Source: DYMC01 sp035406705
GTDB lineage: Bacteria > Verrucomicrobiota > Lentisphaeria > Victivallales > GWF2-50-93
Assembly: GCA_964426675.1 (NCBI GenBank)
Contig: CAYRRM010000019.1
Span: 1-52,550 of the forward strand
Length of the DNA stretch: 52,550 bases
Direction: 5' to 3'
In this document: in pieces, positions 18,609 to 27,291 of the stretch
Layout: each line of letters starts with the position of its first letter
Numbering within the stretch: the first letter of the stretch is position 1
Made by a program: the position numbers and the translations under genes
Notes under the pieces: model-generated
What the model was told of the DNA's origin: nothing
Seen by the model: the letters and a program-made list of their open reading frames with translations, nothing else
The model's database searches: none

Positions 18609-20633
18609 TCACTCTTCTTCTGTTTGGGATGCTTTGTAAGCATCAATTATGTTTTTTGCCACATTTGAGGGAACCATTTCGTAGCGATCGAACTCCATTT
18701 CAAACGAACCTTTTCCCTGGGTCATACTGCGAAGTTCGCTAGCATATTTAGACATTTCCGCAAGAGGAACTTCTGCATTAACTACCTGCATCCCCTCCTC
18801 TACACTCATTCCCAAAATTCTACCGCGTTTATGGTTCAAGTCTCCTGTGATATCTCCCATATATTCATCAGGAATAATAACTTTTACTCTATATATAGGT
18901 TCAAGCAAAATCGGTTTAGCTTTAGACATTGCATCACGAAAAGCAGCTCTTGCTGCAATCTTGAAAGACATTTCAGATGAGTCAACTTCATGATGTTTTC
19001 CATCATATACTGACACTGTAACATTTTGCACTACACAACCGGCAAGAGGCCCTTTTAACATTGCTTCTTGAACTCCTTTTTCAACAGCCGGAATAAAGTT
19101 CCGCGGTATACTTCCGCCAAAAATATCGTTCTTAAATTCATATCCATTGGGATTTGGAGATATTTTGAGATAAACTTCTGCAAATTGCCCGCGTCCTCCC
19201 GTCTGCTTTTTATGTCTGTAATGCCCATCGCCAATAGCTGTAATAGTTTCTCTATACGGGATTTTAGGTGCGTTAAGAACAATATCAACTTTGTTTATAG
19301 CTTTTACTTTTTTGACTATCTGCTGAATATGTTGATCTCCCATACCATAAAGTAAAAATTCATGAGTTTCTGGATGCCGTTCAAGTTTAACCGTTTTATC
19401 ATTTTCCGCAATCTTTGAAAGAGCAGCAAAAACCTTCTCATCCTCTCCACTTTTTGAGGCCGTAACAGCATAACACATTACAGGATTAGGATATACTGTT
19501 TTCGGGAAAACATGATCAGAAGGAGCGCTTGAAATAGTATCGCCAATCCCTGTATTTTTCAATTTTGCAACTGCGAAAATCGCACCAGGAGGAGCACTAT
19601 CAATAGCTGTTTGACTTTTTCCATTCATCATAAGGAGAGAACCAAGTCGTTCTTTTTCCCTTTTATTAACATTAAAAACCTCTGTATCAGGTTTAAAAGT
19701 CCCACTTATTACCCTAAAAAATGCAAGATTCCCAATAAATGGATCAGAAACTGTCTTAAAAACATAAGCAAAAGCCTGTCCATCTACGGACAACTTAAGT
19801 TCTGTTCCATCTTCAAATTTCTTTTTATCAGAAACTATTGGGTTCGGCACCAAATTTACCACTGCATTCATAAGCTCTTCCACACCAATATCTTTTGCAG
19901 AAGAGCCTGTTAAAACAGGGACAAGAGAGCCGGCCATAATAGCTTTTTGGAGTCCTGACGATATTTCGGCTTCGCTTAATTCTTGACCTTCAAGATACCT
20001 GGACATTAACTCTTCGTCAGACTCAGCTACGGCATCCATAAGGCGTTCTTTTGCCAATTCAATATCTTTTGCCAATTCTTGAGGATAATCTTTATCTTTG
20101 AGGACATTTATAACTTTATTAAAATTAGCTTCCTGACCTACTGGAATTGTGATAGGAACGCAAATAGTCTGACCATAAATTTCTTGAATCTGTGCCAATG
20201 TTTTCTGATAATCAGCAAGTTCTCTGTCAAGTCTATTTATGAAAAAAAATCTTGGGATACCACGTTCTTTGGCAATCTTCCATGCCTTTGTAGCTCCTAC
20301 ACCTAAACCATCTTTTGCATCTACTACTATAATTACAGCATCAGTAGCATTTATTGCACCTATTGTTTCACCAATGAACTCTCCATATCCCGGAGTATCC
20401 ATAAAGAAGAAACGGACACCGTTCCATAAACATGTTAGAACTGTGGAATATATGCTACTAAGTTTTTCTTGCTCTTCGGACGTATAATCAGAAACACTTG
20501 TTTTCTGGTCTACACTCCCACATCTATCAACGGCTTTTGCTTTGAAGAGGATTAAATCACAAAGAGTTGTCTTTCCACTGGCGCTATGCCCGGCAATTAC
20601 AAAATTTCGGATTTTCTCAACAGTTTCGGCCAT
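18609..20633 (-). CDS. Elongation factor G-like translational GTPase
   Basis: This 674-residue protein is a paralogue of EF-G, distinct from fusA at 46.7-48.8 kb. It has the P-loop GHSASGKT, the switch motif DTPGYGEF, and NRLD in place of the usual NKxD base-specificity motif. EF-G domains II to V follow, with GGRGQFAEVY and the C-terminal RGRILGMS region. EF-G-like proteins of this type occur in many bacteria as non-essential or conditional ribosome GTPases, and their exact role is not settled. GAGGAA precedes the ATG directly. It stands alone between the 750-bp gap and a divergent PP2C gene. Confidence 0.88.
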   Translation of the reverse strand: MAETVEKIRNFVIAGHSASGKTTLCDLILFKAKAVDRCGSVDQKTSVSDYTSEEQEKLSSIYSTVLTCLWNGVRFFFMDTPGYGEFIGETIGAINATDAVIIVVDAKDGLGVGATKAWKIAKERGIPRFFFINRLDRELADYQKTLAQIQEIYGQTICVPITIPVGQEANFNKVINVLKDKDYPQELAKDIELAKERLMDAVAESDEELMSRYLEGQELSEAEISSGLQKAIMAGSLVPVLTGSSAKDIGVEELMNAVVNLVPNPIVSDKKKFEDGTELKLSVDGQAFAYVFKTVSDPFIGNLAFFRVISGTFKPDTEVFNVNKREKERLGSLLMMNGKSQTAIDSAPPGAIFAVAKLKNTGIGDTISSAPSDHVFPKTVYPNPVMCYAVTASKSGEDEKVFAALSKIAENDKTVKLERHPETHEFLLYGMGDQHIQQIVKKVKAINKVDIVLNAPKIPYRETITAIGDGHYRHKKQTGGRGQFAEVYLKISPNPNGYEFKNDIFGGSIPRNFIPAVEKGVQEAMLKGPLAGCVVQNVTVSVYDGKHHEVDSSEMSFKIAARAAFRDAMSKAKPILLEPIYRVKVIIPDEYMGDITGDLNHKRGRILGMSVEEGMQVVNAEVPLAEMSKYASELRSMTQGKGSFEMEFDRYEMVPSNVAKNIIDAYKASQTEEE

Positions 20634-20836
20634 TTCCTCATCTCCGTGTTTTCTTTATTTTTGTTTTTGAACAGAAAAAGAGCTTTAAAATTAACTCAAA
20701 AGAAAAATTTTTCAATAAAATTTTTATCATATTTGATTTTTTTTATTTTAGGTGGAACTTATAACGATATAAAAATTAACGATTGTTATATGACTTCGTC
20801 TGAAAAAATATTAAAAAAAGCCTTTTCTGAAAATAA

Positions 20837-21592
20837 ATGAATCGTATTGGAGTCTACAACATTCTCGCAGGCACTCATACAGGGCTTGTTAGAACATGCA
20901 ATGAAGATAGTTATATCTATGTGGTAGATGATTCTGCCAGAAATACCCTTGTTGTAGTTGCTGATGGAATTGGAGGACATGAAAGAGGAGATCTTGCAAG
21001 CAAACTATGCACTAAAAATATTTTTCAGGCATGGCAAAGAAAAAAAATGGCAAATGAAACATCTGATGAAAATATCATGCTATTCTTGAAAAATGAAATA
21101 AAGGCAGCAAATGAAAAGATTTATCGCCTTAATAAAAGTATGAATATACAAAATCCTATGGGCACCACACTGGTTTCAGGAGTCATTGGTGCAGAAAAAC
21201 TATATGTTGCTCATGCTGGTGATAGTAGATTGTATAGGTTTAGAGACGGAAGACTCAATTCCTTAACTGAAGACCATAGTTTCATTGCTGAATTGATAAA
21301 AAGAAAAATTATCAGTAATGAAGAGTCTAAAAATCATCCATTTGCCCATATAATATCAAAGTCAATCGGTACTACAATGAATATTGAACCTGATTTTAAT
21401 ATATTCGATCTGAAAGAAGGAGATAAATTGCTTTTCTGTTCAGATGGCTTAAATATACATGTAGATGACCCCCAAATTGAAGTAATACTTGAGAATGCAC
21501 TTGATCCATTCGACGCAGTAAAAAATTTGATTTATGCGGCATTACGTTCAGGAGGGGAAGATAACATAACAGTGGTTTGTGTATTTGTATGA
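20837..21592 (+). CDS. PP2C-type serine/threonine protein phosphatase
   Basis: This 251-residue cytoplasmic phosphatase shows all the metal-binding motifs of bacterial PP2C/Stp enzymes: RTCNEDS, VADGIGGHERGD, GTTLV, HAGDSRLYR, FCSDGL and GGEDNITV. It removes phosphate from Ser/Thr residues, normally opposing a Hanks-type kinase, but no kinase gene is in the window. Its stop codon overlaps the galE start (ATGA), so the two are translationally coupled. A 16-codon frame at 20790-20840 ends in TGA overlapping this start in the same way; whether it is a real leader peptide is unclear. There is no strong ribosome binding site of its own. Confidence 0.92.
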   Translation: MNRIGVYNILAGTHTGLVRTCNEDSYIYVVDDSARNTLVVVADGIGGHERGDLASKLCTKNIFQAWQRKKMANETSDENIMLFLKNEIKAANEKIYRLNKSMNIQNPMGTTLVSGVIGAEKLYVAHAGDSRLYRFRDGRLNSLTEDHSFIAELIKRKIISNEESKNHPFAHIISKSIGTTMNIEPDFNIFDLKEGDKLLFCSDGLNIHVDDPQIEVILENALDPFDAVKNLIYAALRSGGEDNITVVCVFV

Positions 21593-22572
21593 GTAACATT
21601 AAAAAAATTCTGGTAACCGGCGGCGCAGGATATATCGGGAGTGCCTGTACTGAATATCTCCTCGATATGGACTACGATGTAACAGTACTCGATTCTCTCG
21701 TCACGGGACATAAAGATGCGATTGACCAAAGAGCAGACTTCATACATGCCGATCTCTCGAATAGAGAATTAACTATTCAAGTCCTTAAAAACTTGAAGCC
21801 TGATGCAATTATGCATTTTGCCGCTTTTTCTCTTGTTGGAGAATCTATGAAAGATCCTGGCAAATATTTCCGTAATAATCTTGCAGCAGGAATAAATCTA
21901 CTTGATGGAGCTGTATTGGCAGGAACAAAGAAATTTGTCTTTTCAAGCACATGTGCAACATATGGGGAACCAGAAAAAATTCCGATTGAGGAAACAGAAA
22001 AACAGAAACCAATAAATCCATATGGTGAATCCAAATTGATGTTTGAAAAAGCCCTCTATTGGTACTCAAAAATTTATGGAATTATTTTCTCATCTTTAAG
22101 GTATTTCAATGCCGCAGGTGCCACAGAAAAATTCGGAGAAGATCATAAACCAGAAACACATCTTGTCCCACTGGTTCTAAAATGTGCTGCAGGTCAAATA
22201 CCTTCAATAAAAGTTTTCGGAAATGACTACCCTACTCCTGATGGGACCTGTATCAGGGATTATATACACATATTAGATTTAGCTCAGGCTCATGAACTCG
22301 CTCTACACTCAGAAGAAAGTTGTTCTTATAACCTCGGTACCGGAAATGGTTACAGTGTACTCGAAATTATAAATACCGCAAGAAAAATTACGGGAAAGAA
22401 AATAAGCATTGAAATAGTAGAGAGAAGACCAGGAGATCCGCCAAAACTCATCGGAAGTTCAGCTCTCGCAAAAGAAAAACTTGGATGGAAACCTAAATTT
22501 GAAAATATAGAATCTGTAATAGAATCTGCGTGGAAATGGAAACTAAAATTTCCGAACGGATACCAAAATTAA
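21589..22572 (+). CDS. galE: UDP-glucose 4-epimerase
   Basis: This 327-residue extended short-chain dehydrogenase interconverts UDP-glucose and UDP-galactose using bound NAD, for the Leloir pathway and surface polysaccharides. It has the nucleotide-binding VTGGAGYIGSA, the FSSTCATYGEP serine-threonine region and the catalytic YGESK. It keeps GalE features such as DYIHILDLAQAH near the C-terminal third. The start overlaps the PP2C stop codon, so it is coupled to it. It converges on the TPR gene, ending one base before the TPR stop. UDP-N-acetylglucosamine epimerisation is also possible for this family. Confidence 0.93.
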   Translation: MSNIKKILVTGGAGYIGSACTEYLLDMDYDVTVLDSLVTGHKDAIDQRADFIHADLSNRELTIQVLKNLKPDAIMHFAAFSLVGESMKDPGKYFRNNLAAGINLLDGAVLAGTKKFVFSSTCATYGEPEKIPIEETEKQKPINPYGESKLMFEKALYWYSKIYGIIFSSLRYFNAAGATEKFGEDHKPETHLVPLVLKCAAGQIPSIKVFGNDYPTPDGTCIRDYIHILDLAQAHELALHSEESCSYNLGTGNGYSVLEIINTARKITGKKISIEIVERRPGDPPKLIGSSALAKEKLGWKPKFENIESVIESAWKWKLKFPNGYQN

Positions 22573-22573
22573 T

Positions 22574-24370
22574 TTACTTCTTTATTAAATTTTTTTGAAG
22601 ACTTTCAATTTTCTTGAGTATCTCTTCAGGATTAGTATCTTCACTATAATATTCAATCCCTTGCCTCCAATAAATCAATGCTTCATCATATTTTTTCAGT
22701 GCAAAACAAATATCCCCGGCATGATCATATATTAAACCATCAAAATGCTCTTCCATCTTCTGAATTGCTTCTTTTATATAGTGGTATGCCTCCTCATACT
22801 TACCCTGTCTATAATAAAGCCATGCTATGCTGTCAATATAAGCCGCATTATCTGGTTCTTGAGTAATAGCTTTTTTTAAAGCTTCTTCAGCCGTCTCAAG
22901 CTTTTTATTATGGTCTGCCAGAAAATAACCGTAAAAATTACATACCTCATTGTCTTCCGGATACTGAGCATATAATTTTTCTAGAATTTGAAGTGCTCTG
23001 TCATATCGCTTCGCTTTATCATTAGTAAAGGCCATAAACATATAAAAATCTTTATTTAAAAATTCTTTTTTAGAGTTTGCTTCAGCAACTTTCTCAGCTT
23101 CGTCGAGCATATCGGCTGCCTTTTGAATATCCCCCAAACGACGATATGAATAAGCCATGAAATAATACGCTTCCGGCATATTTTTTAAGCGCTCAAAACG
23201 AGAAATTGCTTTTTCATATTTTTTTGCATCCATATAAGCGAGCGCAGCAAGATAAGCAGAGGATTCCTTTTGTTGCGGTTTGGAAATAAATTCAGCCCAT
23301 TCGAATGCACGAATAGCTTCATCATATTTTTTCGATGCAAGTGCGGCACGCCCATATTCCATATAAAATTTATAATTAGACTTATTTTCCTCACAAATTT
23401 CCCTCCATATTCTTCTTCCATTAGCATAAGACTCAATATCCTGATAAAAGAGAGCAAGCATTATGCGACTTCCCGTGTTCTTTGGCTCACTGAGAAGCTT
23501 TTCAAGTATCATATTTTCAATCTTATCTGATAGGGAAAACTTTTTACAGATTTGAATTATTGGAGCCAACTCAAAAGCCTTATCTTCTCTTGGCTGGTCT
23601 TCACTCGTTGCGCTGTCAAGTTGTTCAAACCATAATTTCTCTATGTAAGAAAATTGTTCCAACATTTTTCTGTAAAAACGCCTTTCCTGCCAACCAGAAA
23701 ACAAGGAAAAAGGTCTATCTTCAGCCTTCTTTGAAAAGAAAATAAAAGCCGCTCTCCTGAGCTTATTATTATGAAGCTCTTCCTTTTCAAAAGCATCATC
23801 AAATAATTCCTCCCCCTTCTCAAAATCTTCTTTTTTAAGATATAACTCAGCCAGATGAATAATAAGCTCCACATAATTAATCCCATATTTGTAATCAACT
23901 CTCTTCTCTATCGCTTCCAATGTTTTTTCAAGAAAAGCTATGGAATCATCAATTTTGTCAAGCCTCGCATAAGCAAGTGATATGGCAAGAGCAAGAGAGT
24001 CATTCGATGGATTATCCTTAGCCAGAGGCAATAATATATCAAGTAATTTTTGAGGTTCATTTCTGTCAAGATAATATCCCATCAGAAAAGCTAATGGTAA
24101 TCGCGCCTCAGAATCTATCCGAAGTATCTCAACTAAAGAGTCCAGATCTGACTGCTCTAATTTCTTTTTTTGTTCTAAATTCTCTACAAACTTTGCAAAC
24201 TTAGTATATGCTTCAACAAGTTTATCTTCTTTCCCTGCTATTTTAAACTCCAAACCATCCCGATTCAAAAAGTCAGAAGCAATGTCTTCCTGAGCATCTA
24301 TATCGTAAATAAAAGGTAAAAAGAGTAGAGAAAGAATGAAAACGCTTCTTTTTAGACAAATATGAAACAT
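22574..24370 (-). CDS. Exported tetratricopeptide-repeat protein
   Basis: The protein (about 598 residues) begins with a signal peptide (MFHICLKRSVFILSLLFL, then cleavage near DAQ) and is otherwise almost wholly helical with many TPR units, clearest at about 370-590 (for example DEAIRAFEWAEF, YEKAISRFERL, YEEAYHYIKEAI). It probably serves as a periplasmic scaffold for an envelope complex; no partner is indicated. The start at 24370 is chosen because it places the signal peptide at the N-terminus and has GGGA five bases upstream; the frame extends 19 codons further up. Confidence 0.85.
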   Translation of the reverse strand: MFHICLKRSVFILSLLFLPFIYDIDAQEDIASDFLNRDGLEFKIAGKEDKLVEAYTKFAKFVENLEQKKKLEQSDLDSLVEILRIDSEARLPLAFLMGYYLDRNEPQKLLDILLPLAKDNPSNDSLALAISLAYARLDKIDDSIAFLEKTLEAIEKRVDYKYGINYVELIIHLAELYLKKEDFEKGEELFDDAFEKEELHNNKLRRAAFIFFSKKAEDRPFSLFSGWQERRFYRKMLEQFSYIEKLWFEQLDSATSEDQPREDKAFELAPIIQICKKFSLSDKIENMILEKLLSEPKNTGSRIMLALFYQDIESYANGRRIWREICEENKSNYKFYMEYGRAALASKKYDEAIRAFEWAEFISKPQQKESSAYLAALAYMDAKKYEKAISRFERLKNMPEAYYFMAYSYRRLGDIQKAADMLDEAEKVAEANSKKEFLNKDFYMFMAFTNDKAKRYDRALQILEKLYAQYPEDNEVCNFYGYFLADHNKKLETAEEALKKAITQEPDNAAYIDSIAWLYYRQGKYEEAYHYIKEAIQKMEEHFDGLIYDHAGDICFALKKYDEALIYWRQGIEYYSEDTNPEEILKKIESLQKNLIKK

Positions 24371-24469
24371 AATCCCATCTGTATTTGTGAAGATCAAGCT
24401 AATATATCTTGTTTGGCTCATTTCCAATTCGGTGCTAAAAAAAACGAAAAATAAAAATCAGAGCCAGTA

Positions 24470-24559
24470 CTACTTGTTCTTGTGCCTATTCGCTTTTCTC
24501 ATTTTTCTGCGTTTATGACGCGCAATTTTCTTTTTTCTCTTTTTTCTAAGATTTCCCAT
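24470..24559 (-). CDS. Small ribosomal-subunit-type protein (AURKAIP1/COX24 domain)
   Basis: This 29-residue, extremely basic protein begins MGNLRKKRKKKIARHKRR and ends RHKNK. Its pattern of paired Lys/Arg with the central KIARHKRRKMRK matches the tiny AURKAIP1/COX24-domain proteins (bS22-like, related to bacteroidal and mycobacterial 30S extra proteins), which bind 16S rRNA near the decoding region. It is too short for normal gene finders. It is read leftward 99 bp ahead of the TPR gene. The ribosome binding site is weak (AGTGA). Confidence 0.8.
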   Translation of the reverse strand: MGNLRKKRKKKIARHKRRKMRKANRHKNK

Positions 24560-24669
24560 TTTTTTATTTCACTTTGATTTATTTTATTTAAAAGTTAATT
24601 TTTGATATTTAAAAGTGCAAATATATCATAAGTTTATAATTAAGCAAACTTTGAAAAATAAAAAAAATT

Positions 24670-25641
24670 ATGAAAAATATATCTGACATCAAAATAATTT
24701 TATCTATTTTTGCTCTACTCCTGATCACTGTGGTTTTCATATCAAGAGAAAGACTTAATATATTGACTGGAGATAATGAAATATCTGGAACTAAGTCAAT
24801 AAAAATAGCTTATAAATGGCTAAAATGCTGTGATAAGGAAGAATTAAAAAAATCTATCCCATATGCAAAAGCACTTGTAGATGATTCTTTCAGAATTTTA
24901 CCGGAGATTGATTATATTGATATTACAAGAAATTCAGGACTTAGCACTATGCTTATCACCGGCGAATTTAATTTCTTTGATGCTCAACGGTGGGTAGCAG
25001 GAATTCAATCTGCGAAAATCGCAAAAAAATTAACTAATAATTCTGACTTTTCTTTTCCAGAAAAACTTCTCAAATTTATACTTGAAAGATATGAAATCAC
25101 TACTGATGAAAATACAATAAAGAATGAAGGCTCTTTATGGAAAATTTTACACAATAAGAAAGCATCTTCAAATGCAATACTGAGACTTGCATCTGAAATC
25201 TCACTTCAGGCAGGTTATGCCCCACTAGTCGTAACTTTTCACAATGAGAAACAACAAGAAATAGCATCCTTCCTTGAATTAAGAAAAAACAAAACTTTTT
25301 TTACCATATCATTTGAAAAAAAAATAACTTACAAAACAGATTCTCAAACTCTCCTACAAAATACAAAAAATGCGAAATTCGCAAGATACCACCTGCCTAT
25401 TGAACCATCAGACTACAAATACGCAAATTACCTTCTCTATCAACGATTAAAAGAGCTTTTACCAGAAAAGGAAGTCCCGGTTTTTGGACTTAAACCTATT
25501 GAAAGAATAAATCAAGCCGTAAACATCGGACAGCAAAAAAATATACCCCTGACTTTATTTGCCTACTGGTATTATCCTTTTTCAGCCTTAAAATCTGATA
25601 AAGATTATACCTGTTTTTCTTTGGAAAACTCTAATAATTAA
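24670..25641 (+). CDS. Unknown membrane-anchored protein, possible degenerate transglutaminase fold
   Basis: I do not recognise this 323-residue protein with confidence. It has one N-terminal membrane segment (about 7-25), so the rest is probably periplasmic. The stretch around residues 155-190 (LWKILHNKKASSNAILRLASEISLQAGY, shown here by its Leu-Ala pattern) resembles the helix that carries the catalytic Cys in transglutaminase-like proteins and is followed by a beta-hairpin, but the Cys is absent (Ser or Ala in its place) and no clear His-Asp follows. If related, it would be inactive. No ribosome binding site is seen. The next gene follows 91 bp downstream on the same strand. Confidence 0.6.
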   Translation: MKNISDIKIILSIFALLLITVVFISRERLNILTGDNEISGTKSIKIAYKWLKCCDKEELKKSIPYAKALVDDSFRILPEIDYIDITRNSGLSTMLITGEFNFFDAQRWVAGIQSAKIAKKLTNNSDFSFPEKLLKFILERYEITTDENTIKNEGSLWKILHNKKASSNAILRLASEISLQAGYAPLVVTFHNEKQQEIASFLELRKNKTFFTISFEKKITYKTDSQTLLQNTKNAKFARYHLPIEPSDYKYANYLLYQRLKELLPEKEVPVFGLKPIERINQAVNIGQQKNIPLTLFAYWYYPFSALKSDKDYTCFSLENSNN

Positions 25642-25732
25642 AATTAAACTTCAAAAATAGATACAATAAAAAAAGCTAATCTACGTTTTATTAAAGAAAA
25701 ATATAAAATTTCACTAAAAAAATGGAGGAAAA

Positions 25733-26524
25733 ATGAAAAAGAGCACTATTTTTTTATGGATATTACTTATCATATTCGCGGTATTTTCCTTATCTGAATC
25801 CATTTCTAATCGTAAACTAAAAAATAAATTAGATGACTATCAGAACAGAATAAAAGATTCAAAACAGAAAATAGATAAATTAGAAGAGGAAAATATAAAA
25901 TTAAAAGCAAGATTACAGGAAAAAACAGCTTCTCAAACAGTAGCAACAACTGAAGAGAAACCACAACAGGCACCGCCACCCCCTCCCCCAGACGATAGAC
26001 GCAGAAATGAAAGATGGCAGGATCGTGATCCGGCACAAATAGCAGAAAACATGCGCAATCGTTTTGAAGAATTAAAGAACAGTGATCCCGAAAGATATAA
26101 TGAAATTATGCAAAGAGTAAATGAATTTACACAGAGAATTGATAACGAAGTGAAAGATAGAATTGATTATTTAAAGAACCTTAAAATTGATGAGTCTTAT
26201 ATGACTCCAGAAGAAATTGAAGCTTACAATAAACTAATCTCAACACTGGAGAAGAATTCAAAAACACTTGAGTATCTTGTAAAAAATCCAGAAGCTGATG
26301 ACGCGACAACGCTAAGAATGGAATTATTTCAAAGTGCAATGGAAACAAGGGATTTTATGGAGAAAACTAGGGCTATTGCCATAAAAAATATAGGTATACA
26401 AAACGGATTATCAGGGGAAAAACTGAAACAATTCCAGGAGGAAATCAATAAAGCATATGAAATGACTTCATTTAATGTGGGCAGATTCGGCGGACGCCAA
26501 AACCCAGGAAGAGGAAGAAGGTAA
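25733..26524 (+). CDS. Unknown membrane-anchored coiled-coil protein
   Basis: This 263-residue protein has a single N-terminal membrane span (about 5-24), a coiled coil (about 28-65), a proline-rich hinge with six consecutive prolines (near 83), a charged helical domain (about 95-245) and a Gly-Arg-rich tail (GGRQNPGRGRR). It is probably anchored in the inner membrane with its helical part in the periplasm. The overall composition recalls Spy/LTXXQ-like helical proteins, but no motif proves it. GGAGG lies four bases before the ATG, so it is well translated. It follows another unknown envelope gene. Confidence 0.7.
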   Translation: MKKSTIFLWILLIIFAVFSLSESISNRKLKNKLDDYQNRIKDSKQKIDKLEEENIKLKARLQEKTASQTVATTEEKPQQAPPPPPPDDRRRNERWQDRDPAQIAENMRNRFEELKNSDPERYNEIMQRVNEFTQRIDNEVKDRIDYLKNLKIDESYMTPEEIEAYNKLISTLEKNSKTLEYLVKNPEADDATTLRMELFQSAMETRDFMEKTRAIAIKNIGIQNGLSGEKLKQFQEEINKAYEMTSFNVGRFGGRQNPGRGRR

Positions 26525-26734
26525 CTTCGCTTTTGTATTTTTAAGCCCGGTTATTTCACAAAACTACCAAGACACTATCCATTAAGACAATGCCATAGAA
26601 CTACTGCAACTTGCAGGTAAGAAGGCAAATATGACGTAAAATCTTTGTCCTACAGGTGAAACAATTGAAAAGTCATCGAGTTGCATTAATTTTCAAGCAA
26701 ATTTATAAACCCCCATTAGAATATATGAAAAAAT

Positions 26735-27277
26735 CTATTGAATATTTGTTATAAGTGGAAATTTCTCAAGCAGATTGTAAACTGCACCATCTGTTTTTAA
26801 TTCACTGGAATATAGAGAAAAAGTATTTACTGTGAATTTTGCGGAAAAATTTTTGGCTCGTTTTGCGATTTTCGTAATGTCATGCTCAGTTATTTTTGAT
26901 ATCCTTGCGATAGTAATATGCGGTTTAAAAGGTCTGTTTTCTAATTCTATAGAACAGGATAAAACTGATTCGTCAATATTTTTTTTTAATGCCATCAGAA
27001 ATGGATTTAATATTACTCCTATCCAGAATACCGAAGGTCTCTTAGGTGAAGGAAAAAATCCGCAGGAATCGAGAGATATTATAAAATTATGAATTTCTAT
27101 CTTTTTTAATTTGGAAATCAAGTTTTGAACTGTCTCTTCAGAAAGTTCTCCAAGAAAATTAAGCGTAAGATGAATTTGATCTGAACGCAACCATCTGATT
27201 CCATCACATTTATATTGTAGTCTCTGAATTTCCTTTTTTACGTCTTCATCTATGTCGATGGCAATAAATGCGCGCAT
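26735..27277 (-). CDS. thpR: RNA 2',3'-cyclic phosphodiesterase (LigT/ThpR)
   Basis: This 180-residue member of the 2H phosphoesterase superfamily has its two HxT motifs, HLTLNF (about 38-43) and HITIAR (about 120-125), facing each other in the bilobal fold. ThpR opens 2',3'-cyclic phosphates on RNA to 2'-phosphates and can join tRNA halves through 2',5' linkage in vitro. It is cytoplasmic. GGTG lies about six bases before the ATG. It ends up 14 bp downstream of the sulfatase gene's stop in the opposite order: it starts upstream at 27277, right after the sulfatase stop at 27292, so the two may share a transcript. Confidence 0.92.
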   Translation of the reverse strand: MRAFIAIDIDEDVKKEIQRLQYKCDGIRWLRSDQIHLTLNFLGELSEETVQNLISKLKKIEIHNFIISLDSCGFFPSPKRPSVFWIGVILNPFLMALKKNIDESVLSCSIELENRPFKPHITIARISKITEHDITKIAKRAKNFSAKFTVNTFSLYSSELKTDGAVYNLLEKFPLITNIQ

Positions 27278-27291
27278 TTTTTTTCACCATA

